From JAZGBC01 sp036444495 (GTDB lineage: Bacteria > Pseudomonadota > Alphaproteobacteria > Kiloniellales > J153), in the NCBI GenBank assembly GCA_036444495.1, contig JAZGBC010000226.1, forward strand, positions 1 to 15,184: a stretch of DNA of 15,184 nucleotides, written 5' to 3'. The notes under the pieces were generated by a model that had not been told where the DNA came from, made no database searches, and was given only the letters and a program-made list of their open reading frames with translations. Positions within the stretch are counted from its first letter, which is position 1, and every line of letters starts with the position of its first letter. A program made the translations under genes and the position numbers. Positions 7,074 to 13,246 of this stretch are shown in pieces.

Positions 7074-8432
7074 TTAGATGGTCTGTGAGCCGTGGCCGAA
7101 CTCGGGGTAGGCCTCCATGCCCAGTTCCGCCTTGTCCAGGCCCATTTCTTCGTGTTCCTCGCTGACCCGGATACCCACCGAGTACTTGAGGGCCAGCCAA
7201 ACAACCGCGCTGACCACGGTGACGAAGGCGCCGATGGCCAGGATGCCCGTGATCTGGGCCAGGATGTCGCCGCCGCCGAAGATGCCGACGGCCAGCGTGC
7301 CCCAGATGCCGGCCACCAGGTGCGCCGGAATGGCGCCCACCACGTCATCGATCCTGAGCCGGTCAAGGAGCGGCACGCTGAGCACCACCAGGCAGCCGCC
7401 GATGCCGCCCACGACGATGGCCAGCAGGTGGTTCTGCAGGTCGGGCCCGGCGGTGATCGAGACCAGCCCCGCGATGGCCCCGTTGAGCGCGAGGGTCAGA
7501 TCGATCTTCTTGTACAGCACCTGAGTCAGCGCCATGGCCGCGAGCACGCCGGCGGCGGCGGCGAGGTTGGTGTTCACATAGACGATGGCCATGGCGGCGA
7601 CGTCGAGCGCCGAGCCCAGTGCCAACTGCGAGCCGCCGTTGAAGCCGAACCAGCCGAACCAGAGGATGAAGGTGCCGAGCGTCGCCAGCGGCAGGTTGGC
7701 GCCGGGCATGGGATTGACCCGGCCGCCCGGGCCGTACTTGCCCTTGCGCGCGCCGAGGATGATGGCGCCCGCGAGCGCCGCCCAGCCGCCCACCGAATGC
7801 ACGATGGTGGAGCCGGCAAAATCCGAGAAGCCAAGCTGGCTCAGCCAGCCGCCGCCCCAGGTCCAGGCTCCCTGGATCGGATAGACGACGCCGGTGAGCA
7901 CGACGATGAAGAGCATGAAGGGCCAGACCTTGATGCGCTCGGCGAGCGTGCCCGAGACGATGGAGGCGGCGGTCGCCACGAAGACCATCTGGAAGAACCA
8001 GTCGGACATGACCGAATAGCCGTTCTCGACCACGGGTTGGATCAGCGCCTCGGTGGTTTCCTCGGCGTTGATCAGCGCCAGCTCGGCGCCGGAGGGGTTG
8101 TAGAGCAGCTTGAGCGAGCCGATGACGCCGCCGACATCGACGTACATGAGGTTGTAGCCGACCAGGTAGAACATCAGCCCGGCCATGGAATAGAGCGCGA
8201 TGTTCTTCAGGCAGATCGTGGCCGTGTTCTTGCTGCGCACCAGGCCCGATTCCAGCATGGCGAAGCCGGCGGCCATCAACATGACCAGGAAGCCATGCAC
8301 CAGAAACGAAAAGCTGTTGAAAATGAATTGGGTTTCGGCCGAGACGGCGGCCTGCGCCGGGTCCACCCCCCCCAGCGCAAGCGTTGCGGCCGCCACGCCC
8401 CCTACGGTCAGTATCCTTGCGGTCGGGTTCAT
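7074..8432 (-). CDS. amt: ammonium transporter, Amt family
   Basis: This integral inner-membrane channel imports ammonium/ammonia as a trimer. The 452-aa product has a cleavable-looking signal (residues 1-28, ending DPAQA), then about eleven membrane helices. Family landmarks are FSFLVHGFLVMLMAAGFAMLE, GLVRSKNTATICLKN, the DFAGSTIVHSVGGWAALAG segment, and WFGFNGGSQ. Histidines at the expected pore positions appear in VHSVGG and IPAHLVAG. The cytoplasmic tail (SEEHEEMGLDKAELG) is the part PII proteins usually contact. ATG at 8432 was chosen because AGAGGAGG stands 7 bases ahead; a longer upstream frame lacks such a site. Amt genes usually sit beside glnK/glnB, but none is visible within the flanks. 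A sigma-54-like element lies upstream. Confidence 0.96.
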   Translation of the reverse strand: MNPTARILTVGGVAAATLALGGVDPAQAAVSAETQFIFNSFSFLVHGFLVMLMAAGFAMLESGLVRSKNTATICLKNIALYSMAGLMFYLVGYNLMYVDVGGVIGSLKLLYNPSGAELALINAEETTEALIQPVVENGYSVMSDWFFQMVFVATAASIVSGTLAERIKVWPFMLFIVVLTGVVYPIQGAWTWGGGWLSQLGFSDFAGSTIVHSVGGWAALAGAIILGARKGKYGPGGRVNPMPGANLPLATLGTFILWFGWFGFNGGSQLALGSALDVAAMAIVYVNTNLAAAAGVLAAMALTQVLYKKIDLTLALNGAIAGLVSITAGPDLQNHLLAIVVGGIGGCLVVLSVPLLDRLRIDDVVGAIPAHLVAGIWGTLAVGIFGGGDILAQITGILAIGAFVTVVSAVVWLALKYSVGIRVSEEHEEMGLDKAELGMEAYPEFGHGSQTI

Positions 8433-8528
8433 TCTTTGCCTCCTCTCGAGCTGCCCTACGACGCGGTGCGCGTAGGCCAAGCCGGTCCTCGCCCCGGCCG
8501 TCCGCCGCCCGCCATTGCTTCTCCCATC

Positions 8529-8543
8529 CCAAGAAGCGTGCCA
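8529..8543 (-). promoter_or_regulatory. candidate sigma-54 promoter for amt
   Basis: The minus strand reads TGGCACG, four bases, TTGG. The sigma-54 consensus is TGGCACG-N4-TTGC, so everything fits except the near-invariant C of the -12 GC. Initiation would fall near 8518, giving an 86-base leader to the ATG at 8432. Amt genes are commonly under NtrC and sigma-54, which supports the call; the -12 mismatch argues against strong activity. Confidence 0.35.
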
Positions 8544-8653
8544 AAGCGGGCGCAAGCCGTGCTAATGGCCCAAAAATGGCGGAATTCAGGGGTTTCGGCG
8601 GGGTGATTGCGCCCGGAGTGAGCCCAGACGCAGCGTGTTTTCCCACGCAGATT

Positions 8654-8697
8654 GCCTAATTAATAGGCCGACAAACCCCTGCGCCTAATAACTAGGC
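8654..8697. promoter_or_regulatory. two tandem 15-bp inverted repeats (GCCTA-N5-TAGGC)
   Basis: GCCTAATTAATAGGC (8654-8668) and GCCTAATAACTAGGC (8683-8697) share perfect 5-bp arms and have their centres 29 bases apart. Each is a good dimer site with an AT-rich middle. Relative to the proposed sigma-54 start for amt they would lie at about -143 and -172, where enhancer-binding proteins usually sit. They also lie upstream of the old ubiH start, so they could serve either gene. They do not match the NtrC consensus. Confidence 0.5.
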
Positions 8698-8840
8698 AGT
8701 CGAAGTTTGGGCAGGAGCATGGCAGGTGGGGTGGGATTGGGCGGCGGATGGGGATCGGAGCGCCCAGGCCACGACCCCTGGACAGATCAGGCGCGGGGGG
8801 AGAAGCTGGGCGCGAAGGCAGGGGAGGCGGGCCGGGCGAG

Positions 8841-8883
8841 ATGGCCGCGAAGAAATCCAAAAAACAAGGCACGATCGAGGCCG
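8841..8883 (+). pseudogene. ubiH: original 5' end of ubiH, cut off from the rest
   Basis: ATG at 8841 opens MAAKKSKKQGTIEA, whose last 12 residues equal residues 17-28 of the intact ubiH product starting at 10445. After 8883 the reading leaves ubiH (GAGGLIGPLP...) and stops at 8945. The simplest reading is that this is the native start of ubiH, separated from its gene by the cassette at 8884-10491. Confidence 0.65.
8846..8883 (+). repeat. 38-bp direct repeat, left copy
   Basis: This segment is identical over 38 bases to 10492-10529, at an offset of 1646 bases; both flanking bases differ. It covers codons 3-14 of the old ubiH start. It marks the left boundary of the toxin-antitoxin cassette. 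Confidence 0.95.
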
Positions 8884-8894
8884 GAGCGGGTGGC

Positions 8895-9251
8895 TTAATC
8901 GGGCCACTCCCATCGATCCGAAAGTACGTAAAAAATTCTCCGTAGAAACGGCGCAATCATCAGGCCGATAAAGAAAGACGCAACGGCCACCAAAACAGCC
9001 AACCAAAGAATATTCCACCTCTCCCATCCATATACATGATAGAAAAGTACCAGCAAAACGCCCCAGCCGGTTACCATAGTGCCGACAATTCCCGCAACCA
9101 TGGCGCGCTCTTTATAATAAAACGTAATCTCGTCCTTAATCTTGCTTTCGCGATATTGGACGACTAACGCACCGACAGCGACAACCAGCGCTGCGAGCGC
9201 AACAATAATCAACGGAACCCAATGTATGGGGCTATTCCCTTCAAAATCCAC
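8895..9251 (-). CDS. small three-helix membrane protein of unknown function
   Basis: This 118-aa protein has three strong hydrophobic segments (about residues 11-32, 51-71 and 79-102) and a Trp-rich C-terminus (SDRWEWPD). A charged loop (RESKIKDEITFYYKERA, 34-50) lies between helices 1 and 2. I recognise no family. The start is GTG at 9251, with AAGAGG 5 bases ahead and only two bases after the stop of the 55-aa gene, so the two are probably translated together. Codon use is AT-rich compared with the chromosome, a sign of transfer. The gene ends 12 bases inside the left 38-bp repeat. Position as last gene of a toxin-antitoxin operon suggests cargo or an accessory toxin/immunity role, but that is inference. 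Confidence 0.75.
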   Translation of the reverse strand: MDFEGNSPIHWVPLIIVALAALVVAVGALVVQYRESKIKDEITFYYKERAMVAGIVGTMVTGWGVLLVLFYHVYGWERWNILWLAVLVAVASFFIGLMIAPFLRRIFYVLSDRWEWPD

Positions 9252-9253
9252 GC

Positions 9254-9421
9254 TTACCTCTTTTGGATTTTGTCCTCACCATCCTGCTTGCCTCCCTCCA
9301 TAGCCTCCAGTAGCCGCTCAAACCGCTCCTTATCGGTTTTGGATGGGTGTTCCTTGCAGAAGCGGTCTAGGCGCTTCTGTTTGCGGGCTTCTTCCAGGCT
9401 TAGATATTTATCTCTAGCCAT
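9254..9421 (-). CDS. 55-aa highly charged protein of unknown function
   Basis: ATG at 9421 opens a 55-codon frame beginning MARDKYLSLEEARKQKRL and ending DKIQKR. About half of the residues are charged, and it is predicted to be mainly helical. The start lies 21 bases after the antitoxin stop, and its own stop is two bases ahead of the GTG of the membrane protein gene, which supports real translation despite the weak ribosome site. Small basic/acidic proteins of this kind beginning MAxDxxLxLEEAR are familiar from alphaproteobacterial accessory DNA, but I know no function. It may be a regulator or a partner of the membrane protein. Confidence 0.65.
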   Translation of the reverse strand: MARDKYLSLEEARKQKRLDRFCKEHPSKTDKERFERLLEAMEGGKQDGEDKIQKR

Positions 9422-9442
9422 ATTTACCAAAAAATTAGGCCA

Positions 9443-10027
9443 TTATCCCACCAGGTCGCCGGCCTCGACGCGCAAAATATTGGCGAGGCGGCGCAGGGTC
9501 GGGACAGCGCCGGGACGGTGACCGGTCTCCAACTGGGACAGGTAACCGGTCGAGAGCTCAGCCTTCTTGGCCAACTCCTCCTGGGTCAGGCCGCGGTACT
9601 CGCGGAACACCTTTAGGGGGTTGTCGCCGGCGGCCAGGCGCCGTGCGACTTCAAGGGGGAAGGTCTCCTCGTTTCGCGCCTTGGCGGCGTCATAGGCCAC
9701 CACCTCGGCGGCGTCCTCGGCCTCGTCCTCAGGCGCGAATACGGAGCCGAACTCGAAGGTGCCGGCCAAACCGGTGAGGTAAGCGTCCACGTCACGGACC
9801 GCGTCTTCGTCCAGCAGGAAGGTCCTAAGGGCCGCCGATCCTAGGCGGCTTGGCGGGTCCTCGCGCGGCTTGGCGGCCGGCGCCTCAAGGACGGCCCGTT
9901 GGGCCAGTCGGAACAATTCCGCGAAGGCGTCGGCGGTCATGATCGCGCAGGGCGCGCCGGCGGGCGGCTGAAAGAACCGGACCGGCAGTTCGGGCCCGGG
10001 GACGGCGGTCTTTGGACGTTGCGCCAT
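9443..10027 (-). CDS. Xre-family antitoxin/transcriptional regulator
   Basis: This 194-aa protein has a C-terminal Cro/C1-type helix-turn-helix (about residues 137-192: FREYRGLTQEELAKKAELS, then GYLSQLETGHR). The middle (about 108-136) has the DAAKARNEETFPLEVARRL segment that precedes this helix-turn-helix in many alphaproteobacterial antitoxins. The first 105 residues are extra: Pro- and Ala-rich, with no motif I recognise, whereas partners of this kind are often only 90-110 aa. ATG at 10027 follows a full AAAGGAGG site that overlaps the toxin stop, so antitoxin translation should be strong. It most likely neutralises the upstream toxin and represses the operon at the repeats near 10302-10338. 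Confidence 0.85.
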   Translation of the reverse strand: MAQRPKTAVPGPELPVRFFQPPAGAPCAIMTADAFAELFRLAQRAVLEAPAAKPREDPPSRLGSAALRTFLLDEDAVRDVDAYLTGLAGTFEFGSVFAPEDEAEDAAEVVAYDAAKARNEETFPLEVARRLAAGDNPLKVFREYRGLTQEELAKKAELSTGYLSQLETGHRPGAVPTLRRLANILRVEAGDLVG

Positions 10028-10038
10028 TTTTTCCTCCT

Positions 10039-10290
10039 TTATCGGTACACTTGACCGCGCGGGCCTATGGTCAGGATCGTAATCACGTCGGCCTCGCGCT
10101 CGAAGATTATCCGCCATTGGCCGACCCGGATACGGAAGCCATCGCGGGCCTTCAATCGGCGGATATCCAGGTCCGTGCGATCCGGGTCGTCCTCAAGCTT
10201 ATCCAGGACATCGCTGATGCGCTTGGCCGTGGGCTTGTCCATGCGGCGCAGGGTCCGTAATGCGCTCCTGGTGATAACGACCCGTGTCAT
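10039..10290 (-). CDS. RelE/ParE-superfamily toxin
   Basis: The 83-aa protein begins MTRVVITRSALRTLRR and shows the family pattern: two N-terminal helices (about residues 8-34), LKARDGFRIRVGQWRIIFE (about 46-64), then TIGPRGQVYR at the end. Arg54 and Arg60 occupy positions where RelE-type mRNA interferases carry catalytic or substrate-binding basic residues. The family either cleaves ribosome-bound mRNA (RelE) or poisons gyrase (ParE); sequence alone favours RelE/StbE but does not settle it. Toxin-first order is the HigBA-like arrangement. The start codon is at the predicted transcription start, so its message would lack a leader. The TAA lies within the antitoxin ribosome site. Confidence 0.88.
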   Translation of the reverse strand: MTRVVITRSALRTLRRMDKPTAKRISDVLDKLEDDPDRTDLDIRRLKARDGFRIRVGQWRIIFEREADVITILTIGPRGQVYR

Positions 10291-10296
10291 GCCATA

Positions 10297-10325
10297 TATA
10301 TAGCAAATAGCTATAGCGATGTCAA
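10297..10325 (-). promoter_or_regulatory. consensus sigma-70 promoter of the toxin-antitoxin operon
   Basis: The minus strand reads TTGACA (10325-10320), a 17-base spacer, then TATATA (10302-10297). The -35 is perfect and the spacing optimal. Six bases separate the -10 from the toxin ATG at 10290, so transcription should start at or within a base of the A of the ATG. Confidence 0.85.
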
Positions 10326-10338
10326 GCAAATAGCTATA
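10302..10338. promoter_or_regulatory. paired operator repeats over the toxin-antitoxin promoter
   Basis: AGCAAATAGCTATA occurs at 10302-10315 and again at 10325-10338, a 23-base period (about two helical turns). Each copy contains the palindrome ATAGCTAT. One copy covers the -10 and spacer, the other begins at the -35 and extends upstream, so binding would block RNA polymerase. The Xre antitoxin, alone or with the toxin, is the natural ligand. Confidence 0.7.
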
Positions 10339-10444
10339 TTCGGGTGTCAATTTTTGAGGCAGAATTTGGCCATTATCGCGTCGCCTCACACCTGCCCTGC
10401 CCCGGGGCTGGACAGGACGGGTATGTGGGAGGGAAGGTACCGGC

Positions 10445-11767
10445 ATGGCGAAAAAAACCGGGGCCGAGCGCAAGACCACGCGCGTATCGCGCGCGAAGAA
10501 ATCCAAAAAACAAGGCACGATCGAGGCCGAGGTGCTGATCTCGGGCGGCGGCATGGTGGGGCTATCGCTCGGCATCGCGCTGGCGGGCGCCGGGGCCGAG
10601 GTGGCGGTCGTGGACCGGGCCGATCCCGAGGCCCTGATGGCCGCGCCCCATGACGGGCGCTCCTCGGCGATCGCGCGCGGCTCCCAGCAGGTCCTGGCCG
10701 GCATCGGCGTCTGGGCGGGTCTGGAGGATCAGGCCGAGCCGATCCTGGATATCCGCGTCTCGGACGGGCGCGTGGGGCGCGCGGCCAGCTCGCTGTTTCT
10801 GCACTATGACCACTGCGACCAGACGGGCGGCGAGGCGGCCGGTCCCCTGGGCTACATCGTGGAGAACCGGGCGATCCGCGGCGCGCTGCACGCCCGGGCG
10901 GCCAAGCTGGAGCGCCTGAGGCTCATCGCCCCGGCCAGCATCGAGGCGCTGGAACGCGGCGCCGAGGGCGTGGAGGCGGTGCTCGGCGACGGGCGGCGCC
11001 TGCGCGCGCGCCTGGCGGTTTCGGCCGAGGGCAAGGACTCGCCGCTGCGCCAGGCCGCGGGGATCAGGGTGACCCGCTGGGACTACCCGCAGTGCGGCAT
11101 CGTCTGCACCGTGGGCCACGAGAAGCCCCACCACGGCGTGGCGCACGAGCATTTCCTGCCCTCGGGGCCCTTCGCGCTACTGCCCATGACCGACGGCGCG
11201 GACGGCGGCCACCGTTCCTCGCTGGTCTGGACCGAACGCCGCGTGCTGGTCCCGGCCATGATGGCGCTCAGTCCCGCCGGCTTCGCGCGCGAACTCATGC
11301 GGCGCTACGGCGACGGGCTCGGTGCCTTGCGCCAGGTAGGCGGGCGCTGGAGCTATCCCCTCGGCCTCATGCATGCCGAGCGCTACGTGGACCGGCGGTT
11401 GGCGCTCATCGGCGACGCGGCCCACGTCATCCATCCCATCTCCGGGCAGGGGCTCAACCTGGGCCTGCGCGACGTGGCCGCCTTGGCCGAGGCCCTGATG
11501 GACGCCCGGCGCCTGGGCCGCGACCTGGGCTCGGCCCAGGTCCTGGCGCGCTATCAGCGCTGGCGGCGCTTCGATAACTCGCTGCTCATGGTGGTGACCG
11601 ACGGCCTCAACCGCCTCTTCTCCAACGATCTCGCCCCGCTTCGCCTGGCGCGCGACCTGGGCCTGGCCGCGGTCGACCGCCTGCCGCCGCTGAAGCGCGT
11701 CTTCATGCGCCACGCCATGGGACTGGTGGGCGACCTGCCGCGCCTGACCCGCGGCCAGGCGCTGTAG
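10445..11767 (+). CDS. ubiH: UbiH/UbiF/COQ6-family FAD monooxygenase with a replaced N-terminus
   Basis: This flavoprotein hydroxylase acts in the ring hydroxylations of ubiquinone synthesis. The 440-aa product has the FAD dinucleotide motif GGGMVG (34-39), the DGRSSAIA motif (70-77), and the second FAD motif LIGDAAHVIHPISGQGLNLG (321-340). Which ring carbon it hydroxylates cannot be read from sequence. Family members usually begin a few residues ahead of the first beta strand. Here a 28-residue Lys/Arg-rich stretch (MAKKTGAERKTTRVSRAKKS...) precedes it. Residues 17-28 come from the 38-bp repeat, and the first 16 come from sequence unlike the old start at 8841. A GGGAGGG site precedes the ATG. 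It converges on the DddP-like gene with a 12-base gap. Confidence 0.92.
   Translation: MAKKTGAERKTTRVSRAKKSKKQGTIEAEVLISGGGMVGLSLGIALAGAGAEVAVVDRADPEALMAAPHDGRSSAIARGSQQVLAGIGVWAGLEDQAEPILDIRVSDGRVGRAASSLFLHYDHCDQTGGEAAGPLGYIVENRAIRGALHARAAKLERLRLIAPASIEALERGAEGVEAVLGDGRRLRARLAVSAEGKDSPLRQAAGIRVTRWDYPQCGIVCTVGHEKPHHGVAHEHFLPSGPFALLPMTDGADGGHRSSLVWTERRVLVPAMMALSPAGFARELMRRYGDGLGALRQVGGRWSYPLGLMHAERYVDRRLALIGDAAHVIHPISGQGLNLGLRDVAALAEALMDARRLGRDLGSAQVLARYQRWRRFDNSLLMVVTDGLNRLFSNDLAPLRLARDLGLAAVDRLPPLKRVFMRHAMGLVGDLPRLTRGQAL
10492..10529 (+). repeat. 38-bp direct repeat, right copy
   Basis: This copy is identical to 8846-8883. It lies inside the intact ubiH reading frame and codes for its residues 17-28. 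It marks the right boundary of the cassette. Confidence 0.95.
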
Positions 11768-11779
11768 CGTTCCGCGCCC

Positions 11780-13066
11780 CTAAATCTGCCGGTCGAGCAG
11801 CTCATCCTCGAAGGGAAAGTCGCACAGGAGCTCCACGCCGGTCTCGGTGATCAGCACCTGCTCTTCCAGCTTCACGCCCTCGGTGCCGCCGACCTCGCCC
11901 ACATAGCTCTCGACGCAGACGGTCATGCCGGGCTCGAAGGCGCCGTCGTAGCCGTGCTGCTCCTGGTCCTGGGCGTAGGCACAGTGCGGGTACTCGTCGC
12001 ACAGCCCGACGCCGTGAATAAGGACCGAATAGCGGTTGGGCGCGCAGGACTCGGGCAGCTCGAAGGCGCGCTCGGCCAGTTCCCGGAAGCCGAGGCCCGG
12101 CTTGAGCAGCGCCATGTTGTATTGGATCTGCTCGTAGGCCAGGCGGTAGAGCCGGCGCTGCTCGTCGCTCGGCCGGCCGGGGCCGCAGAAATGGCTGCGC
12201 GAGATATCGGCGCAAAAACCGTAGGGGCCGATCAGATCGGTGTCGTAGCTGACCAGCTCGCCGGACTGGATGACGCGGTCGCTGCACTCCTGGAACCAGG
12301 GATTGGTGTTGGCGCCCGAGGTCAGAAGACGCGTCTCGATCCATTCGCCGCCCCTGGCGATGTTGACCTGGTGCAGGATCGACCAGAGTTCGTTCTCGGT
12401 CATGCCCGGCTCGAGCGCCTCGCGCATCTCGGCCATGCCCATCTGGCAGACCTGGATGGCGGCCTTCATCAGCGTGATTTCATCGGCCGATTTGATGGCG
12501 CGTGCCTGCTCCATGACCTCCTGGGCCTCGCGCACCTCGATGCCCAGCTCGTTGAGCGCGGCCTGGCCCGCGGGGTTGCAGTGGTCCAGCGCAAGACGCC
12601 TGTTGCCGCCGCCGTGGGCGCGCACCAGCTCCGCGACCTCGGCGGCCCAGCGCTTGGCCTTCTCGCCGAGTCGCGGGCCGGCGGCGAAGTAGTACCAGGC
12701 GCGGGCCGGGCGCACCTCGGCGATGGTCTCGAGCCCGTCGGACAGGTGCTCGCAGTTGTGGAAGTCGAAGAGCACGATGGGCCCTTCCGTCGGGATGAAG
12801 CAGTAGCGCGCCGCGTTGTGCAGGGTCCAGACCACCATGTTGCGGCTGCCGGTGGCGTAGCGGATGTTGATCGGGTCGAACAGCAGGCAGCCGGCGTAAT
12901 CCCGCGCCCTCAGCTCGGCACGCACGCGCTCCAAGCGGTAGGCGCGCAGCGCGCGCATGTTCACCTGGGCCTCGGCGTCGCTCAGGCCCGGGCCGGGCGT
13001 GCTTCCGGGGCGGACGGTGGGCCGCCCTCGGCCGTGGGGGTCGAGCAGGGGGCGGGCGTCGGACAT
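11780..13066 (-). CDS. dddP: DddP-like M24-fold protein, candidate DMSP lyase
   Basis: DddP cleaves dimethylsulfoniopropionate to dimethyl sulfide and acrylate using a metal centre on a creatinase/aminopeptidase-P fold. This 428-aa protein keeps, by my recollection of Roseobacter DddP, every metal ligand at a constant offset of 20: Asp275, Asp277, Asp287, His351, Glu386 and Glu401 (for 295, 297, 307, 371, 406 and 421). The proposed catalytic pair Tyr346 and Asp357 also match. Motifs are SYDTDLIGPYG, LIHGVGLCDE and KLEEQVLI; GGEWIETRLL and NPWFQEC near 240-260 also look DddP-like. True Xaa-Pro peptidases lack the first Asp and the Asp after HGVG. ATG at 13066 follows AAGGAG. No DMSP transporter or acrylate gene is adjacent, so substrate is inferred; a DddP-related enzyme of other specificity remains possible. 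Confidence 0.75.
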   Translation of the reverse strand: MSDARPLLDPHGRGRPTVRPGSTPGPGLSDAEAQVNMRALRAYRLERVRAELRARDYAGCLLFDPINIRYATGSRNMVVWTLHNAARYCFIPTEGPIVLFDFHNCEHLSDGLETIAEVRPARAWYYFAAGPRLGEKAKRWAAEVAELVRAHGGGNRRLALDHCNPAGQAALNELGIEVREAQEVMEQARAIKSADEITLMKAAIQVCQMGMAEMREALEPGMTENELWSILHQVNIARGGEWIETRLLTSGANTNPWFQECSDRVIQSGELVSYDTDLIGPYGFCADISRSHFCGPGRPSDEQRRLYRLAYEQIQYNMALLKPGLGFRELAERAFELPESCAPNRYSVLIHGVGLCDEYPHCAYAQDQEQHGYDGAFEPGMTVCVESYVGEVGGTEGVKLEEQVLITETGVELLCDFPFEDELLDRQI

Positions 13067-13202
13067 GGCGGGCTCCTTCGGGCGCGCGGGTCGAGGGTGC
13101 AAGCTTTCCGTCCTTTCCGCCGTTTGTCTAGCAGGAGCGCGACGCGGAAAGGGCGCAGGGGGGCAAGCGGGTCTGGGCCGGGCTCACGGAGGGGCTTGAT
13201 CC

Positions 13203-13246
13203 CGAGCCGCCGTCACGGGACAGTTATGGCTCGTTCCGCCGTGACG
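13203..13246 (+). promoter_or_regulatory. possible pseudoknot or switching leader ahead of the YqgE-like gene
   Basis: CGAGCC (13203-13208) pairs with GGCTCG (13228-13233), and CGTCACGG (13211-13218) pairs with CCGTGACG (13239-13246). The pairings interlock, so the RNA could fold as an H-type pseudoknot or switch between two hairpins. The ribosome site (CGGAGG, 13255-13260) begins 8 bases later. As DNA, the same symmetry could be overlapping operators in the divergent promoter region. Transcription through it is assumed. Confidence 0.4.

Larger units (their letters stand above)
8433..8840. other. regulatory interval between amt and the old ubiH start
   Basis: I see no convincing gene in these 408 bases. 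The amt-proximal part holds the amt ribosome site (AGAGGAGG) and a sigma-54-like element near 8536. The middle has two paired inverted repeats at 8654-8697. The stretch 8700-8840 is GC-rich, with G-rich runs on the plus strand, and ends in the ATG at 8841 that fits the original ubiH start, so it probably once carried that gene's promoter. Confidence 0.6.
8884..10529. mobile_element. toxin-antitoxin cassette inserted in the 5' end of ubiH
   Basis: The 1646-base segment, counting one repeat copy, is bounded by perfect 38-bp direct repeats made of ubiH 5' coding sequence. It carries four minus-strand genes opposing ubiH: toxin, antitoxin, a 55-aa protein and a 118-aa membrane protein. Composition is mixed: about 8890-9440 is clearly AT-richer than the chromosome, while the antitoxin is GC-rich. 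The repeats look like the two halves of an insertion that restored a gene start, as some integrative elements do at gene ends. No integrase or transposase is present, so this could be a remnant, an element moved in trans, or a recombination product. Confidence 0.55.

Noticed and set aside
8551..8569. second sigma-54 promoter (TAGCACG ... TTGC) upstream of amt
   Set aside because: Only two bases separate the two halves where four are needed, and the -24 GG is broken.
7092..8606. 504-codon plus-strand frame opposite amt
   Set aside because: It is the reverse-strand shadow of the Amt gene: low-complexity Asp/His/Gly/Arg sequence with no ribosome site of note.
8778..8785. CTGGACAG shared by both regions upstream of the 38-bp repeats (8778 and 10408)
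   Set aside because: Eight bases at different distances from the repeat and with no other alignable sequence; probably chance.
10039..10704. 221-codon minus-strand frame extending the toxin upstream into ubiH
   Set aside because: The conserved toxin starts at the Met at 10290, directly below a consensus promoter; the extension is antisense to ubiH.
13196..13227. TTGATC ... AGTTAT as a sigma-70 promoter for the YqgE-like gene
   Set aside because: The spacer is 20 bases and the -10 is poor.
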